64,000 nt of DNA from Fomitopsis serialis (GCF_022376445.1 NW_025954971.1:434001-498000); one strand, 5' to 3'. Positions 34,814 to 48,415 are shown, counted from the stretch's first letter. A program made the numbers and translations. The notes: generated by a model not told the origin, from the sequence alone.

Positions 34814-37800
34814 ATGATGGTGCCCACGAAAGAGGTTGTCCTTTCTGCCGAAAGTGGATATGCTTTACGAAGGAAGGAGCTCCTGGCACTAGTGAAGAAA
34901 CTACGCGCATCGGGGTGAGTCGCCACAACACTTCGTGTTATATCTCAGCTATATCGAAGGCCTCGCCGTATTGACGACTTTGTGACTCGCTGACAGCGCT
35001 CAGGCCGACTTAGACTTACCACGAGTGGCTGTCATTGGGAACCAAAGCGCAGGCAAGTCAAGTCTCGTCGAGGCCATATCGGGGGTGAGTCGGACTCTCT
35101 CTTCTCTGTCTTCTGGTGCCAACTCGTCCAGATTACTGTTCCCCGTGACGCTGGAACATGTACTCGCTGTCCCATGGAATGCCGCCTTTCTTCCTCGTCC
35201 GAGCCATGGCGTTGCCAGGTGTCCATCCGGTGGGAATTCGACTCGAGTGGTAAGCGCCGCAACGAAGTCCAGGAAGTCACGTTTGGAGGAGCCATCACGA
35301 ACAAGGCTGATGTTGAGCTGATGCTGCGCCGCGCTCAAGCCGCTGTCCTGAACCCGGACATACCGGCTGTCAAATTCGTCACGATGAGTGCTGACAGCCT
35401 GAACGACGCCGGCGCTCTCCAGAAGAAACGCCTACTGTTCTCGAGGAACGTCGTTTGTATTGATCTTGCAGGACCTGATCTGACAGATCTCTCCTTTGTG
35501 GACCTTCCTGGTGAGCACCCACTTGCACCATGAACTTCGGACATAGCTGACGGCAAAGTCAGGTATCATCCAGAACGCGGACCCTGAAGTTGTGCAACTC
35601 GTGGAGAACTTGGTGATGTCGCACATCAAAGGCAATTGCCTCATTTTGGTGACCTGTCCCATGAGTGGTATGTATGTTGTGTATGCCATGTATCGTGCAT
35701 GTCGCTCAAATCAGCTGTCCAGATGATATCGATAACCAGAAGGCCCTTCGCCTTGCGAGAGATGTAGACCCATCCGGCCTGCGAACAATAGGTTAGCGTT
35801 CGCCTTAGGCGCCGCCAGCCTCACAACCCCATATACTCATACTTGTTTCGAAGGCGTGCTTACGAAGCCAGATACGCTGACCGCTGGCGCTATCAAGCAA
35901 CAAGAAAACTGGCTGGACGTCCTCGAGGGCCGCAATGCCCAACACCGGCTCACGCATGGCTACTTCTGTACGCGCCAGCCTGACGATGCTGACCGTCGCT
36001 CGGGCATTACTGCTTCAAAGGCACGCATTTCCGAAGCTGCGTTCTTCTCAAAGACTGCCCCATGGTCACAGTCCAGCCATCAGCACCGTTTCGGCACGCC
36101 CAATCTTGTAAAGACATTAAGTGCACTACTAACCCACATCATCGACGATTCGTATGTCCAACGATCTATTAGCCTTGGTCCCAATGAAGGTCTGACGGGA
36201 ACCCATTGTGCAGGATCCCGAAGCTACAGAAAGAGGTCGTCCACCAGCTGACAACCTGCCGCGCGGAACTCGACGCACTCCCACCCGCCATCACCGCCGA
36301 CCCCGCCTCCTATGTGCTCAGCCTTATCACAAGCTTCTGCGGCCTCGTGGTTGCATACGTCCAGGGCGGTCCGAGCACAGCACACTTTGTCCAACAGAAC
36401 CGCGTCTCGTACGCGGCGTTCAAGCGCGCCGTGCGCGGGACCGCTCCGCCGTTCCTCCCCTTCCCCTCTGCCGCGGAGGCCCCTGGGCACGCGCTCGCGT
36501 ACCTGGGGCTCGACCTCGAGGAGGAGGAGGACGGGTTCCAGCCGGTTGGGGAGACACCGGCTGGGGGAGCCCAGACGAAGCGCATGTATCTGCGAGATGT
36601 CAAGCAGTATATCGCCAGGTAAGTCCTTTCCCGTTCTCGTCAGGTTAGCACGGCCGTCGTGACAGTTTGGCAGATCTATTACTCGCGAACTGCCGAATAA
36701 CGTGCCGTATCCGGCCAAGGTCGCTCTCATCAAGGACTTCCAGAGCTCATGGGGCCAACTGTGTCAAGAGGTCTTCGATAACGTCGGAAAGGATTTCCAA
36801 GACATGCTGTCAGAGCTCATGCGTAAGAAGTTCCAGCGCTACAGTCTCCTACATTCTCGGGTCAAGTCAGTCCCTCTTCATTTGAAAAAGTCGGACTTAC
36901 TGATAAGATAATAGCTCAGCGCTCCAAGAGCTACTGATCAGTCGCAGGGATGCGGCGTTGATTCACCTTCAAAGTCTCCTCAAGCTCGAGTCTACGCCAT
37001 TCACGCAGAACAGCCACTATCTCTCGGAGAAGACCTCGAAAACCCTTGCGCGATTCAAGGATGCGCGTTCAGGCAAAGACGTGATGATGGATGAGATCCG
37101 CCGCTTCCATGCTCGTAAGCAGACGGGCGCACCAAGCAAACGACCTGAGGCCGACGGTACCGCTGCACAGACTGATCAAAATCCATTCAACTTCGCGGGG
37201 CTGACGTCTACGAAAGAGCCGTTTTCATTCGGAAATTCGACCTTCCCTACGCCCAGCACACCGACGCGCCCTTCTAATGCTGCGCCTGCTAAGAAGGCCC
37301 CGGCTGGGGCACAAAGAGGCACGTCGAAGTCACCAACACGATCAGCTGTACCTACCTCTCCGACGCCACAGCCGCAAGCTGGACAGTCTACGTCGCAGAT
37401 TGATGGCCTAGAGGCTGTGCAAGATCGCGAGAAACTCGAGATTGAAGCCCTGGCACTCCTGACAAAGCTGGGTTACAAAGGCCTGAAGGTCGAGGATCTG
37501 GGGAAGCTCAACCCGCCGGATGAATTCGAAGAGGAGATGCAAGTCATGGCGGAGGTACGAGCGTACTTCCACGTTGCGTACAAGGTGAGGCGAGCGCACA
37601 ATTTGCTATTACTTGCCGTTGATTGATGTGATATCACAACCAGCGCGTCATTGACTACATTCCGCTCTCCATCGACCATCTCTTTTTGTACGGATTGAGC
37701 GAGCGTCTGCAAGACACGCTGATTGAGAAGCTCGGCCTCGGCTCTGTCAAATCGACGGAACGCTGTGCCGCCTACTTGTCGGAGGACGCGAATGTAGTCG

Positions 37801-37880
37801 CTGCCCGTACGGAGCTGTTGGGTAAGCGGGAACGGTTGGAGAGCGTCCAGAAAGAGCTCGACAATTTCATGTATGCTTGA
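34814..37880 (+). CDS. Dynamin-superfamily GTPase (Mx/dynamin-like)
   Basis: A large GTPase of the dynamin fold, presumably acting in membrane remodelling. Exons: 34814-34914, 34997-35084, 35132-35510, 35563-35667, 35723-35791, 35854-36151, 36214-36618, 36674-36865, 36915-37584 and 37644-37880, totalling 2,544 nt and 847 residues in phase. GTPase motifs are G1 GNQSAGKSSLVEAISG, G2 region TVPRDAGTCTRCPMECRL, G3 DLPG (SFVDLPGIIQNADPE) and G4 TKPD (GVLTKPDTL). A middle/stalk region follows. A low-complexity insert with NPFNFAG and PSTPTRPSNAAPAKK sits near residues 560-640. The C-terminal GED-like helix contains RVIDYIPLSIDHLFLYGLSE. No PH domain or transmembrane segment was seen. The cellular membrane it acts on cannot be told from the sequence. 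Confidence 0.93.
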
Positions 37881-38979
37881 GTCTTGTCGTACATATACCT
37901 GCTTTGAATATGTCTTGGGTAGTCTCGTAGCCTCGTTGCTAACTAATTAGTCCGTTCATATTGGCATCTGCTCATCACGCGGCCGATTCTGTCGTACGCA
38001 TCTCCATTGACTCGTGTTTCCGCTTCTTCCGGGGACTCCCGAGATCTCGATCAGGATCGACGCACTGAATATGGACTGACCGGGCCCAGTGCCAGTGGGA
38101 CGTAGTAAGTGATCTGCTACGTAGCATCTACTACGCCCTGCACTTGTTGGTTGGTACTAGTATGCTATCGAGTGGGTATGCAGTCGACTGTTCAGTTATT
38201 ATGAACCCTATATTTTGAAGTCCCATTGGTAACTGAAGTTTACGGTGATACTCACGTACGCATACTTGCAGCTACTAGGAGTGATGCTGAACCACTCGTT
38301 ATGGCGAACAAGGTCTGTTCTGTTAGGTCAGTCTTGTCAATGTCCCATCAAGGACTCAGTGAGAATCTTCCTGACGCACGCCCCAGATAGGTTTAGTCTT
38401 GCTGGTGCGCAGTGACGCGCACCTTTCCAAAACCATCGTACGACTTGCAAGCTCGCACATGGCTCGCTCTCAGGGAAGTTAGGAAACACACATGGACCAG
38501 CTGTGTCAGGCAATTCCGAGCCCCCCGGAAGTAATGTTAAGTCCTATAGAGTTGCTGCGCTGTCAGTGTGGCTCGGAGTGTGGCCTGTGACAGTTCAATC
38601 CGGACTGGGTCTCCGACATACCTCGGACATCCACACTTTATCGGGTGGAGACTCCCACTGGTGCAGGATTCTTTGCGCATTCGAGAACCCGGGGCGGGTC
38701 GCTTCTCTATCGTGGCGCCTGATTGGAGAAATTCCGAAGATAAAAAGAACCTAGTTCGTGAGTTTGTCTGTTCCTGTTGTGTCAATACAAATTGACTTTC
38801 TTGATGCGATGATCTAGTAGGTCTGTTACCTGAAAACTTGACGCTGGACGTAAGCAACAGCGTCGAGCATGTTGTGCTCTTCACTAGCAGTATTTGGATT
38901 TACAGGGCCTGATTAGAAGTGTTCTGTCGCGAGCTCGCCGCTTGACTCCCTACACGGAGGAATGGCAATAATGGCGCAT
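37881..38979. other. Intergenic region
   Basis: About 1.1 kb between the dynamin gene and the ATPase inverted repeat. No gene is supported. Similarity to the other ATPase copy begins near 38,980. Confidence 0.35.
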
Positions 38980-41900
38980 GCCGATTGGATCATATGGAAC
39001 ATTTGTCCCCGCCTCAAAAAGGTCGTGCATTTTCTAACGCGCTGCCTGACTGATTCACCATATAACCCGAGTAATATTCCGCTTGCCAATTACCAAGCCA
39101 CTTTCCCCTCGCAGTCGCCATGGCTCTCTCGAAGATTGGGATGAACGCCTCTCTCGCACCAGATGCTTCACAAACACAGCCGCGCGCACCAGACGATTAT
39201 GGCATTCAACTCAGGTAGATTTACTAGCCTCGACATGCACTAGCCAATATAACGCTTTTGTCGCTGACAGATACCGTACGCTGTCCATTCGCGTCGACTC
39301 GGACACGACAGAAGACGAGAAGGCGCTCCCGCCCCCGAAGAATGCCCCCGCCGACCCAGCTACCGCCATCGGCCAGATTGACGTGCATTTGGTCCCGACG
39401 GAAGACGTCTACAACCGGTACTCGACATCACCGACGACGGGCCTTGAGAGCGAAGCTGTTCAACGCCGGTCGAAGACAGGCGGGAAGAACGTCATCTCTC
39501 CACCCAAGACACTGTACGGGAAGAAGATCGCGAACTATGTTTTTGGTGGTTTTAATTTCCTTATGTGGATCGCGTTCATCCTCGCGATTGTGAGCTCGCT
39601 CGTGATTGTCTCTGAACGCTTCGTTGATGATTATCTCGGCAGCTTTCGTACGAGCCTCTCGGCGCGCCCGACCCTCCTGTGTTCAACCTCGGTGTTGCTA
39701 TCCTCATCGTGGGTTCTCTCCGCATGTCGACATATCCGCTCAAGTCCATCTGACGGCCAACCTAGATGCTCGTCATCATTGTTTCAGCGACCTTCTATGC
39801 ACAGGTCGACTGGCAGGCCTCGCGCATCATGAGCTCGATCAAGACGCTCATCGCGGAGACCGCCACAGTCGTGCGGGACGGCAAGCAACAGACGATCCCA
39901 GCCAGGGACGTGGTTGTGGGCGACCTCGTCCTTCTGTCCATGGGCGATCGCGTGCCCGCCGATTTGCGTTTGGTCAAGGCGTCCTCAGACCTGAGATTCG
40001 ACCGGTCGCTCCTGACCGGAGAGAGGTGAGCAGCGGATCATAATTCGTCCGTCCGTCGGTTGAGTCCGAACCTTACAGTGACATGATACCGGGCACCCTC
40101 GATACGACCTCTCCGAACGCACTCGAGACTCGAAACCTCGCGCTCACCTCGACATTCGTAGTCCAAGGCACGTGCACCGGCGTCGTCTTCGCGATCGGAG
40201 ACAAGTCTGTCATGGGCCGCATCGTGTCGATGTCGGGAGAAACCAAGTTCAAGCTCACCACCGTGCAGCGCGAGGTCTTGTTCCTGACAAGATCATCTCT
40301 GCTCAGGCTTTATCCTTCTTCTGCATAGCCATCATCATCTGGGCGGCATGGCTCAGGACGAGCTATCCTGGCTACGAGACGGCAAGTGAAGCGATCGCCA
40401 ACTCCATCGGCTGTCTGACATCATTCGCTCCGCCGGTGCGTCGCCTGAAACCATACAACATCGCACAGTGGGCTAATGTCAGATTCCCGCAGGGCCTCCC
40501 GATATCCGTTGCTGTGTCGTTGACTATCGTCGCGAAGAAGATGGCGAAAAGGCACGTACTGGTGAAGAACTTGGCCACCGTCGAGACGCTGGGCTGCATG
40601 TCGGTGCTCTGCTCCGACAAGACCGGCACGCTCACGGTCGGGAAGATGGTAAGTCGGTTCATGAAGCACCCGCTATCGGAATTTGACAGTCTGGCAGTCG
40701 TCCAGAATGTCGCGTTCATCGACAGCCAGCATAGGGTGGACGACCTCACAACGCCGTCCTCAATCCCAAAGGCGATGGCAGCCCTCCATATGACCGCTCG
40801 GCTCTGCAATGGCGCGAAGTTTGAGGCAGCTTCAGATGACGTCCCAGTTTCCGAACAGAAAATCAAGGGCGATGCGACCGACAGCGCCGTGTTGGTGTTT
40901 GCCGAGAGTCTCCATATTCCCTCGCTCGGCATAAATTCGACGTCGCTTGTCGCCGGTCACGAGAAGCTATTCGAGATCCCATTCAACTCGCGCAACAAAT
41001 GGATGATCACTGTTGTCCGCACATTGCCCTGCAATCCGGCAGAAGACAACAGCTTCTCTCCTCACACCTGGATGCTCGTCAAGGGTGCCCCCGACGTACT
41101 CTTTCCCACATGCACGAGCGTCATGCGCTCCGACGGTTCTGTCGTGCCGATCGACGTCTCCTCCCGTCGCCAGCTGTTCGCACTTCAGGAGCAGTGGAGT
41201 AGCCAAGGCCAGCGCGTCCTGGCGTTGTGTCGCCGTTCTCTGGACGACGTCAAATTCGATGTGCAGAGCATGCCCGCCAACGACGTCGAGGAGCTCATGT
41301 ACTCTGAACTGCAGGGTTTGACGCTTGTCGGGTTGGTTGGCATCCGCGATCCTCCGCGACCCGACGTCCCGGGCGCCGTCGCGGCGATCCGCAGGGCTGG
41401 CGTCAGGGTCTTCATGGTGACAGGCGATTTCAAGTTGACCGCTCTGGCAATCGCGAAGCAGGTGCGTGTAGAGCTTTCACGCAATTCGTCGACTGACACA
41501 TTCCGCTCTCAGGTCGGCATCATCACTCAGGAGCAGGTTGACACGGTCGAACAAATCCGTGCTGTCGATGTTGCAAAGAGCTATGCAAAGCTTCCTCCGT
41601 CCCAGATCAAGCCTGAAGAGGACAGTCCAACCTACTCTCTTAGCCTGACTGGAGACGACATCGAGACCTTGGAGCCGAGTGATTGGGACGTCATAGTTGG
41701 GCGGTACACTGAAGTTGTCTTCGCACGGACGACGCCAGAGCAGAAGCTACGCATCGTCGAAGAGATCAAAGCCCGTGGAGACAATACAGTGGCCGTGACG
41801 GGCGATGGAGTGAACGATGCGCCAGCACTGAAAGCAAGCGACATCGGCGTGGCGATGGGTAGTGGCAGTGATGTCGCGAAGGAAGCAGGTGAGCTGTGCT

Positions 41901-43125
41901 CTGATATTCACCACCTGTCGCGTGTCTAAGGGATGGTGAGCTGCTATGGTTCTACTCAACGACGACTTCTCGTCGATCGTCGTGGCCATCGAGATGGGCC
42001 GCCTCGTGTTCGACAACCTGAAGAAGGTCATGATTTACTTGATGCCTGTAGGTGTCCGAGTGCTCCACCACGCTGGACGTACATAATTGACACGGAGCAC
42101 AGGCCGGATCCTACACTGAATTTGTGGCGGTGTTCACGAACGTGTTCCTCGGGATGCAGATGCCGCTGAGCTCGTACCTGCAAGTCTGCATCTGCGTTTT
42201 CAACGACGTGGTAATGTCCATCTCGCTAATGTACGAGAAGCCCGAGTCCGGTGAATCTGCTTTCATGAACTCATGCATGACTATTGATCTCACGTCGATG
42301 TCCAGATCTCATGAACCGGAAACCGCGGAACGCCCGTACAGACCGCGTGGCGAACCTTCGATTCTTTGTCCAGGTGTACTTCGTGCGTGAATTATCTTCG
42401 CTCAACCACGCTCACTTTTCACTCACGTGGCATGGAATAGTTCATTGGCCTCATGATGTGGCCTTGCTGCATGGGGATGTGGTTTCTGTATATGCACCAG
42501 CAAGGCCTCGGCTTCTACGACGTACTGTTAGTATACAACAAGTGGATCGACGGTTACATGGGATATAGTCTCGACCAACTCACGCACTTTGTTTCCGTCG
42601 GCCAATGTATCTTGTGAGCTCGTTTCATCCCTCCTGTTATTGGCTGCTCACGCGACCCGCATCTTCTCTCAACAGCTACGTGACTGTGGTCATCACGCAG
42701 TTCGGCGGACTGCTTTCGGTACGCAACCGCCGCGTTTCTATCCTGGAATCCAATCCGCTTTGGGGTCCGCGACGGAATCTTGTCGTCCTAGCGGGGATGG
42801 CTGCCACGGTGCTTATCACGATTGTGAACTTGTACGGACCCGGGCTCCAAGACGTGTTCGGGACTGCTCCCATCCCTGCGATGTTCTGGGGCATCCCGTT
42901 CACCTTTGCGCTGGGTATACTGATCATGGACGAGATGCGCAAGCTGCTTGTGCGCACGTATCCGAAGGTTAGGCATCTTTCTTCTAGTACCCAGCCACGT
43001 ACTGACTAGCTAATCTCCAGTCGATCATCGCGAAGATGGCCTGGTGAATGGTGGTGCACTTCTAGGATGAGTCTGGCCCTTAGACTTGTAATTGAGCAAC
43101 AGAATGCATATGCTGGGGAGATACC
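38980..43125. repeat. Left arm of a large inverted duplication (ATPase copy 1)
   Basis: The arm matches 59,540-63,690 in reverse orientation, including promoter (CTGCCTGACTGA and CACCATATAA elements), all exons and introns, and 3' flank (GAGCAACAGAATGCATATG). Outside these limits the two flanks no longer align by eye. Confidence 0.85.
39120..43047 (+). pseudogene. Na+/K+-type P-type ATPase, copy 1 (two one-base losses)
   Basis: A type II P-type cation pump resembling IIC Na+/K+-ATPase alpha subunits. Exons: 39120-39214, 39271-39589, 39643-39708, 39766-40025, 40079-40435, 40493-40648, 40698-41461, 41513-41888, 41941-42047, 42103-42250, 42306-42382, 42441-42613, 42676-42967 and 43021-43047. 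The sum is 3,217 nt, two short of 1,073 codons. Motifs: actuator LLTGE, phosphorylation site CSDKTGTLTVGKM, nucleotide-binding KGAPD, hinge TGDGVNDAPALKASDIGVAM, and about ten hydrophobic helices. Compared with copy 2, one base is missing at about 40,290 (TTCCTGACAAGATC) and one just after the intron ending at 40697. No beta-subunit gene lies nearby. Transported ion unproven. Confidence 0.85.
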
Positions 43126-43279
43126 GCAGCACAGCGTGTATCCTTTTTGTTCACGCACGGCGTCAAGACTATTCAGGAGCCATAAGCAGCAAACTACACA
43201 GCAGATATCCTATCCGGTACCAGTACATGGCCTAGCAAGAGGTCCTTTTGAAGCCAACAATTCTGTTGAGACGCATGCC
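43126..43279. other. Short intergenic region
   Basis: About 150 bp between the ATPase arm and the 3' end of the F-box gene. No distinct feature was seen. Confidence 0.3.
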
Positions 43280-45188
43280 TTACGAGGACTCACCCTTCCC
43301 GATGCGCTGCAGGTTCCACTTCCCACCCTCATAGCCCCGCAGGAGCTTGAACTCCGTGGTCAACCGCACTTCACGGAGTGCGTGGCAGAATCTGTTCCAA
43401 GGAATAACCAGCTCCCGCAGCTCGTCCTCAAACGAGTTAAATGTGTCATCGAAGAGGCAGAGCGGATGCCGCAGCTCGCGCTCTACTTCGTCGTCGCTGT
43501 CGTAGTCGACGGAGCGCACGGCGGTTGACGAGATCGGGCGGGCGTAGAGATGGAGAGTGTGCAGATGAGCGAGGCGACTCAGTAAATCCGGCCCCATCGC
43601 TACCAGTGCCGTCTGAGGTGTATATACGTGAGGAACAAACAACTCAGGTCAGACTATAGAGGCTCACCTCAGTCGGCCCGCCGGTCTCATACGTGACCTT
43701 GAGTGTCCGCAGCTCAGGGAAGAACCCCACAATAGCATGCATGATCTCATCATCCCACGCCGCGAATTCGACATCGAGTTCCTCAAGATCGTGCAGGGTG
43801 TTCGCCACAGTAGCGAGCGCAGGCAAGCCTTCCCTCTGCCCGCCCACATTGTTCGGCACCACCGCATTGGGCGCGCGTTCTGCATTCCCCGGGGCCTCCG
43901 GGCCCGTGCAGTTCGTCAGCCTCAACGACTTGATCGGACGTCCGTTCCCCACGACGCCGGGCAACGTACCCACAGGGCCGGCGTACTCCCGAAGGTTCGG
44001 CAGCATCCCTGGGGGCAGTTGCGGATTCTGCGTCGCGCAGTGGTACGTCGAGTACGTTGTCAGCGTCGGACAGCGCTGGAGGAACGAGAAGAGCGCTGCC
44101 TCGGGGAAGTCGCCGCCGCCGTGAATGTGCCCGTGTGCATGTATGTGACCGTGCACGTTGCCGATGTGCCAGTTGATGCCTGCGGGCAGATTGGGGATGC
44201 CTGCAAACGGATGTTGGGGCGGTGCCTGCTGTTGAGGGCGCCCAGGCTGGTGCTTGCGCTCGATGAACAGGCGCTGGAGGTGCGGCGGGGGTGGATGTCC
44301 CGGACCAGGGCCTAGTTGCCCGACAACCCATATGCCAGCTTGCGGACCACCAGCTGGGTCGCCGGGGCCGAAGACGAATTTGAACACCTCCGCAGAAGCG
44401 TCGACAGTGAGCGTGTGCAGATTCGGAGCGCGGACGAGACTGAGAAGGGCGTACGCGTTGTCACCCATCGTCCCGTCACCGATGAATTCATGGTACAGCC
44501 GGCGAAGGTTGCGCATAGTGAGGTTCGTGACGGGCAAGGTGAGCGGGTCGAAGACATTAAGGAATCTACCGGACTGCACTCCGCACGACTCGATACGGAG
44601 CATCCTCAGCAGGGGGAGGTTGTAGATGAGCTCGAAATGTCTGTAGCCAAGCTGCAGTCCAGAGAACGTCACAGCGGTCAACTGCTTGAATGACAGCATA
44701 CGAGAGATCATGTCCGCGTGTACGGCGGGTGTGAGATGATTGTGCCTGCGTCGACTGCTGGTATCATCGTACGGTGTCTCGTCCCCATAGTCGGCCGTGC
44801 GAGAAGCCGCGGAGTATGAGGGGGGTGCAGAGACGGAGCACGCTAACCTCTGTACGATGCGGTGCATGCCCGGATGTTTCTCCCACAGGGGTAGACTGCG
44901 GATCACGTCCGTCGCGTTTCGCCAGACGACAGTCTGGTGCAGCGCACGATTTGCAAGTATGTGGAATCGCTTGGAAGCCAGCATGACACTGAGGACGTCG
45001 GCCGAGCGAGGAATGAGCGAGAAGATCTCCTGCCAAACTTCGGCTGGGACGCTCTCGGGATCCATGGATGTGTCCGGAATATTGAATGCCGTCAATGGAG
45101 GGCCATCCTCTTGTCTCCCGTCGTCTGAAGCGAAGTCTTCCATGGTCGTGACAGGGTCTGAGTAGTCAATGGTCAGGCGTGAATGCAT
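43280..45188 (-). CDS. F-box protein with His-rich tract
   Basis: Exons: 45188-43668 and 43612-43280, 1,854 nt and 617 residues, with a 55-nt intron in phase. The F-box is near residues 44-90: MDPESVPAEVWQEIFSLIPR followed by DVLSVMLASKRFHILANRAL. The remainder is a degenerate LRR-like solenoid (LLRMLRIESCGVQ, NLHTLTVDAS, DLEELDVEFAAWD). A Pro/Gln/Gly-rich linker interrupts it and leads into a His-rich tract, HIGNVHGHIHAHGHIHGG, near residues 340-357. The tract may bind metal, but that is inference. It is a probable SCF substrate adaptor with unknown target. No frame defect. Confidence 0.86.
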
Positions 45189-46360
45189 GATCCAAAGACA
45201 GGCGGACTTTTATATGAGACAGACGACTGCATTCACTAGGCTGTTTAATGATAAGTTTCTGTCCTGCCCACCAACAATGGAGACCGACAATTGTCTCACA
45301 GCATGTGCAGATTTGAACATGCCACTCAAAAAACACGTTGTCAGAGACGTTCCTCGCACAGCTTGGTGTCAGAGCACGCCATCAAGAGCTCTCTGCACAA
45401 CAAACAATTGTGACAGGTTATAATTGACATAGCCTGACCACCACGCAAGCGTCAAGCTCGCCTTGCTGTGCACGACCCCTCTCCGGTCCGCGATACAATA
45501 GTGCCATTCCCGGCCATTCGCGCGCCCAGCTCCAGACCACGGTAGCACACTCACTATTTTCTAGTAATTCAGTCGCCAGAGAGATTGAGAAGTGCCGTAT
45601 CGAGTGCGGTAGATGGAGGTCAAGGACAAGGTCGTAAATGGGCGTCTCGCCGTTCCACCGTTCCTTGTATGCGGTCACGTGCTCTTCATACTTGGACTGG
45701 ACTGGAATGCTTAGGAGACTTGGGCTGTATCGGGCGGATTTTGTATGCGCCCTGAGGCCAGCTGTCGACAGATATTGAGTACTGATAATTTTGACAGACC
45801 TCGTGAGGGAGTGCGAACGCGCTAAAGGTTCTTAGTAGTACACCTGCCAGTTCCTGAGTGCAGTACTGTACTTACCATCGGACGGCCGCAAGCAAACCAC
45901 TGTGCACTGAAAGGAGACGCATACATATGAATTAATGTTCCATACGCTGATGAGCTGCATGCCAGTATTGCTGTAAGAGAGCTCAAGGTAGCGTAGATCA
46001 TGTGGATTGTGTATGTTGTTCGCGAGAAACAAGAGCCCCGCGTCGCGCACCAAGATCCAGATCGACGCAAACGCCACCGCCAAGCGCAGTGTTCAAGCAG
46101 CCACCAATGGACGATCTACATATAATTAATTATCACCTTACCCACGGATCGACTACACTCGAAGCAGGTTGCCTATTATATGCGACTCCTGATGTTTGAC
46201 GGTCGCAGAGCGCGCGTGCGATGACCTGCAACTACAAGGTCCGGAGCCATTATGTAACCAACACATCTCTACAAGTCTACACGATACAGCAACCGGGACA
46301 CTATATGCTACATACAAATCCAGTCCTGTTCGGCGCAGCCGCCACGACTATAAGATACTA
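45189..46360. other. Intergenic region
   Basis: About 1.2 kb between the F-box gene 5' end and the ATG14 3' end. Minus-strand ORFs at 45418-45678 and 45832-46083 have some coding look (GLLFLANNIHNPHDLRYLE) but no recognisable domain and no partner exons. Confidence 0.35.
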
Positions 46361-48415
46361 CTAGTCCATACCAGCAACCTCCACGAAGTCCCATCCGTCC
46401 TCATCCTCCTCGACGATCCTCTCCGTCCGGCGCTCACGCCCGCCCGTGCCACGCGCCTTCGCCCGCGTCGGGTTCGCCGCGGTCGCCTGCAGGAGCTGCG
46501 CAAAGTCAAGCGGGAAGCTCGGCGGGGTCGGTGGCGGGAGCAGAGGATGCGTCGCGTGCGACTTCCTGCCATGTCATGAACGGGTCAGCTCACCGTACAT
46601 GAAGCACTAGATCATGCTTGAAATAAAACGCACCTTCCGAGCTCTGGACTGCAGCACACCGCCCATAGGTTGCTCAGGACCTCTCCCGCCTGCGCGAGCG
46701 GGACCTCCACTGCCTGCGTATGCGCTAGGTAGCACACATCGTATACCAACATTGCCAACGCAGTCGTGAACGCGCCGCCAGGCGCCGCCGGCTCCGCAAC
46801 GTCGGCTTCGATCTGGGAGTCCGCCATTGACGCAGAGAGCGAGCCGGAGCGTGCGCGCCCTGACATGCCGCCGGAAGATGCAGAGACAGTCGTGCTCGCA
46901 CGACGTGTGTGTGAAGTAGGGCGAGACGGGGAAGCAGAAGAGGAGGGTGAGGGCCCGGAGGCGGACGGTGGGGAAGACGCCGAGACGTGCAGTGGGTGTT
47001 TCGTTGACCATCTGCCACATGAAAGGTCTTAGTATGCACGGGCAACAGGACAACCCCCTGAGCGTACCTTGCCCAACCCCCGCTCTCCCCACCCTTAATC
47101 GCCCCGATCCATGGCCCGCCCACACCGAGCAAGCCTATACCCATACTCGAACCCGACGTAGGAGGCGCGCCAGACTGACTCCATACAATCTCGAAGGGCA
47201 GCTTGAGCCCAGGTAGAATGCGAGCAGAGTAAGGAAGTGTACGGTGTGCGTGATCACCGCGTTTATGTGATCTGGGGGATAGCCTAGACGCAAAAATCTT
47301 GATGACTGTATCGTAGAGGTACGCTATAAGAATACATACGTCTCATGTCTCCCGGCACAGGTAGCACCAGGCCGCCAATAGTCCACTCGCCCTTCGTCCC
47401 GGCCTTGCCCCCAATAGGCGGGCGTCCACCGACCTACACAGAACATCACATCAGCACCCACGCACTTCGAACAGGCGATGCGCTCATACAGGAGACGTCC
47501 AACACGCACCTCGACAACACTAAACACCTCTACAAGCTCCTGCACAAGTCCCGCTCTCGCACGCGCAACCGTATCCCCAAGCGCCGCCAGCTGATGGCCC
47601 GCTTCGTCGATCTGGCGCGCAAACATGTCCGCACCGCGCTCGTGCGGCCCACGCGCATATGGCGCCGAGGCAGTCAGCGGGGATGGCAGCACGCCTCTGC
47701 CAGCCTGGGGTGACGACGTGACCCGCTGCGCTGCAGGAACACGCGAGATGGACACGGCGGTCGGTGGGGTGGACAGCAGCGGGGATGCTGAATACGAGGA
47801 TGAGCCGCGTCGGTGTGCGGTGGGGCGAATAGCCTGCGGAGACGAGGTCAAAGGAGACGGAGCGTGAGGAAACGAGCCCGGAGGCGTTGGCGAGTGCCCG
47901 TAGGGTGGCGAGGCTGATGTAGAATTGGGCGAGCTCGCGGGGTAGTAAGCACCCGTCGAGTTGTGGAACGTTGAGGAGGCGATGGCCAGTGTCCTCCGCC
48001 TCGTGGACAGGGATGCGCGGAGAGTCCTCAGACGATCGCGATCTATGCGCGAGTTATGCCTTTGGTCAGCATGGAAAAGCCAGAGAGCCTGAGGCGGATA
48101 TCAACTCACTTTTCTCGTTCGCTTTCCTAGCCTCGTCGACTGCAGACCATATCTCCTGCACCCGCTCCTCTCTCCCTTCAAATCTGCCCTCCTCAGGCGA
48201 GCGGGATTGATAATCGACTCAAGTGCCTTCTGGGCGGATGCGATGTGGTTGTCGCGGTCAGTAGCAGCATGCTTGGTTTGAGACCGAAGGGAAAATAGGC
48301 TACACGAGCTATCAGGTATGTTGTGTGTAGAAAAGGAGGCAGCAGCGTACTGTTGCTTCAGACAATTCTCGCAGTAAAACTGGCGTTGCTTCAGCTCACA
48401 GTTCTGGCATTCCAT
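46361..48415 (-). CDS. ATG14: ATG14/UVRAG-type subunit of the autophagy PI3-kinase complex; two one-base losses
   Basis: Atg14 targets the Vps34-Vps15-Vps30 complex to the phagophore assembly site. Exons: 48415-48351, 48299-48110, 48042-47510, 47433-47340, 47283-47068, 47011-46634 and 46565-46361. The sum is 1,681 nt, two short of 561 codons. The N-terminus is the diagnostic zinc-ribbon-like MECQNCELKQRQFYCENCL. HIASAQKALESIINPARLRR then leads into the coiled coil (QEIWSAVDEARKANEK), and a Ser/Pro-rich linker follows. Conserved blocks are GKAGTKGEWTIGGLVLPVPG, YPPDHINAVITHTVHFLTLL, LPFEIVWSQ and GPWIGAIKGGESGGW. The C-terminus is DGWDFVEVAGMD. Bases seem to be missing near 48,190 (after RRAD) and near 47,209 (after FYLG). 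All splice sites are intact. Confidence 0.9.

Noticed and set aside
40649..40697. Reading ATPase copy 1 straight through the segment after KTGTLTVGKM
   Set aside because: The segment has a GTAAGT donor and CAG acceptor, and the same place in copy 2 is a clean 51-nt intron. The open read-through in copy 1 is a by-product of a missing base.
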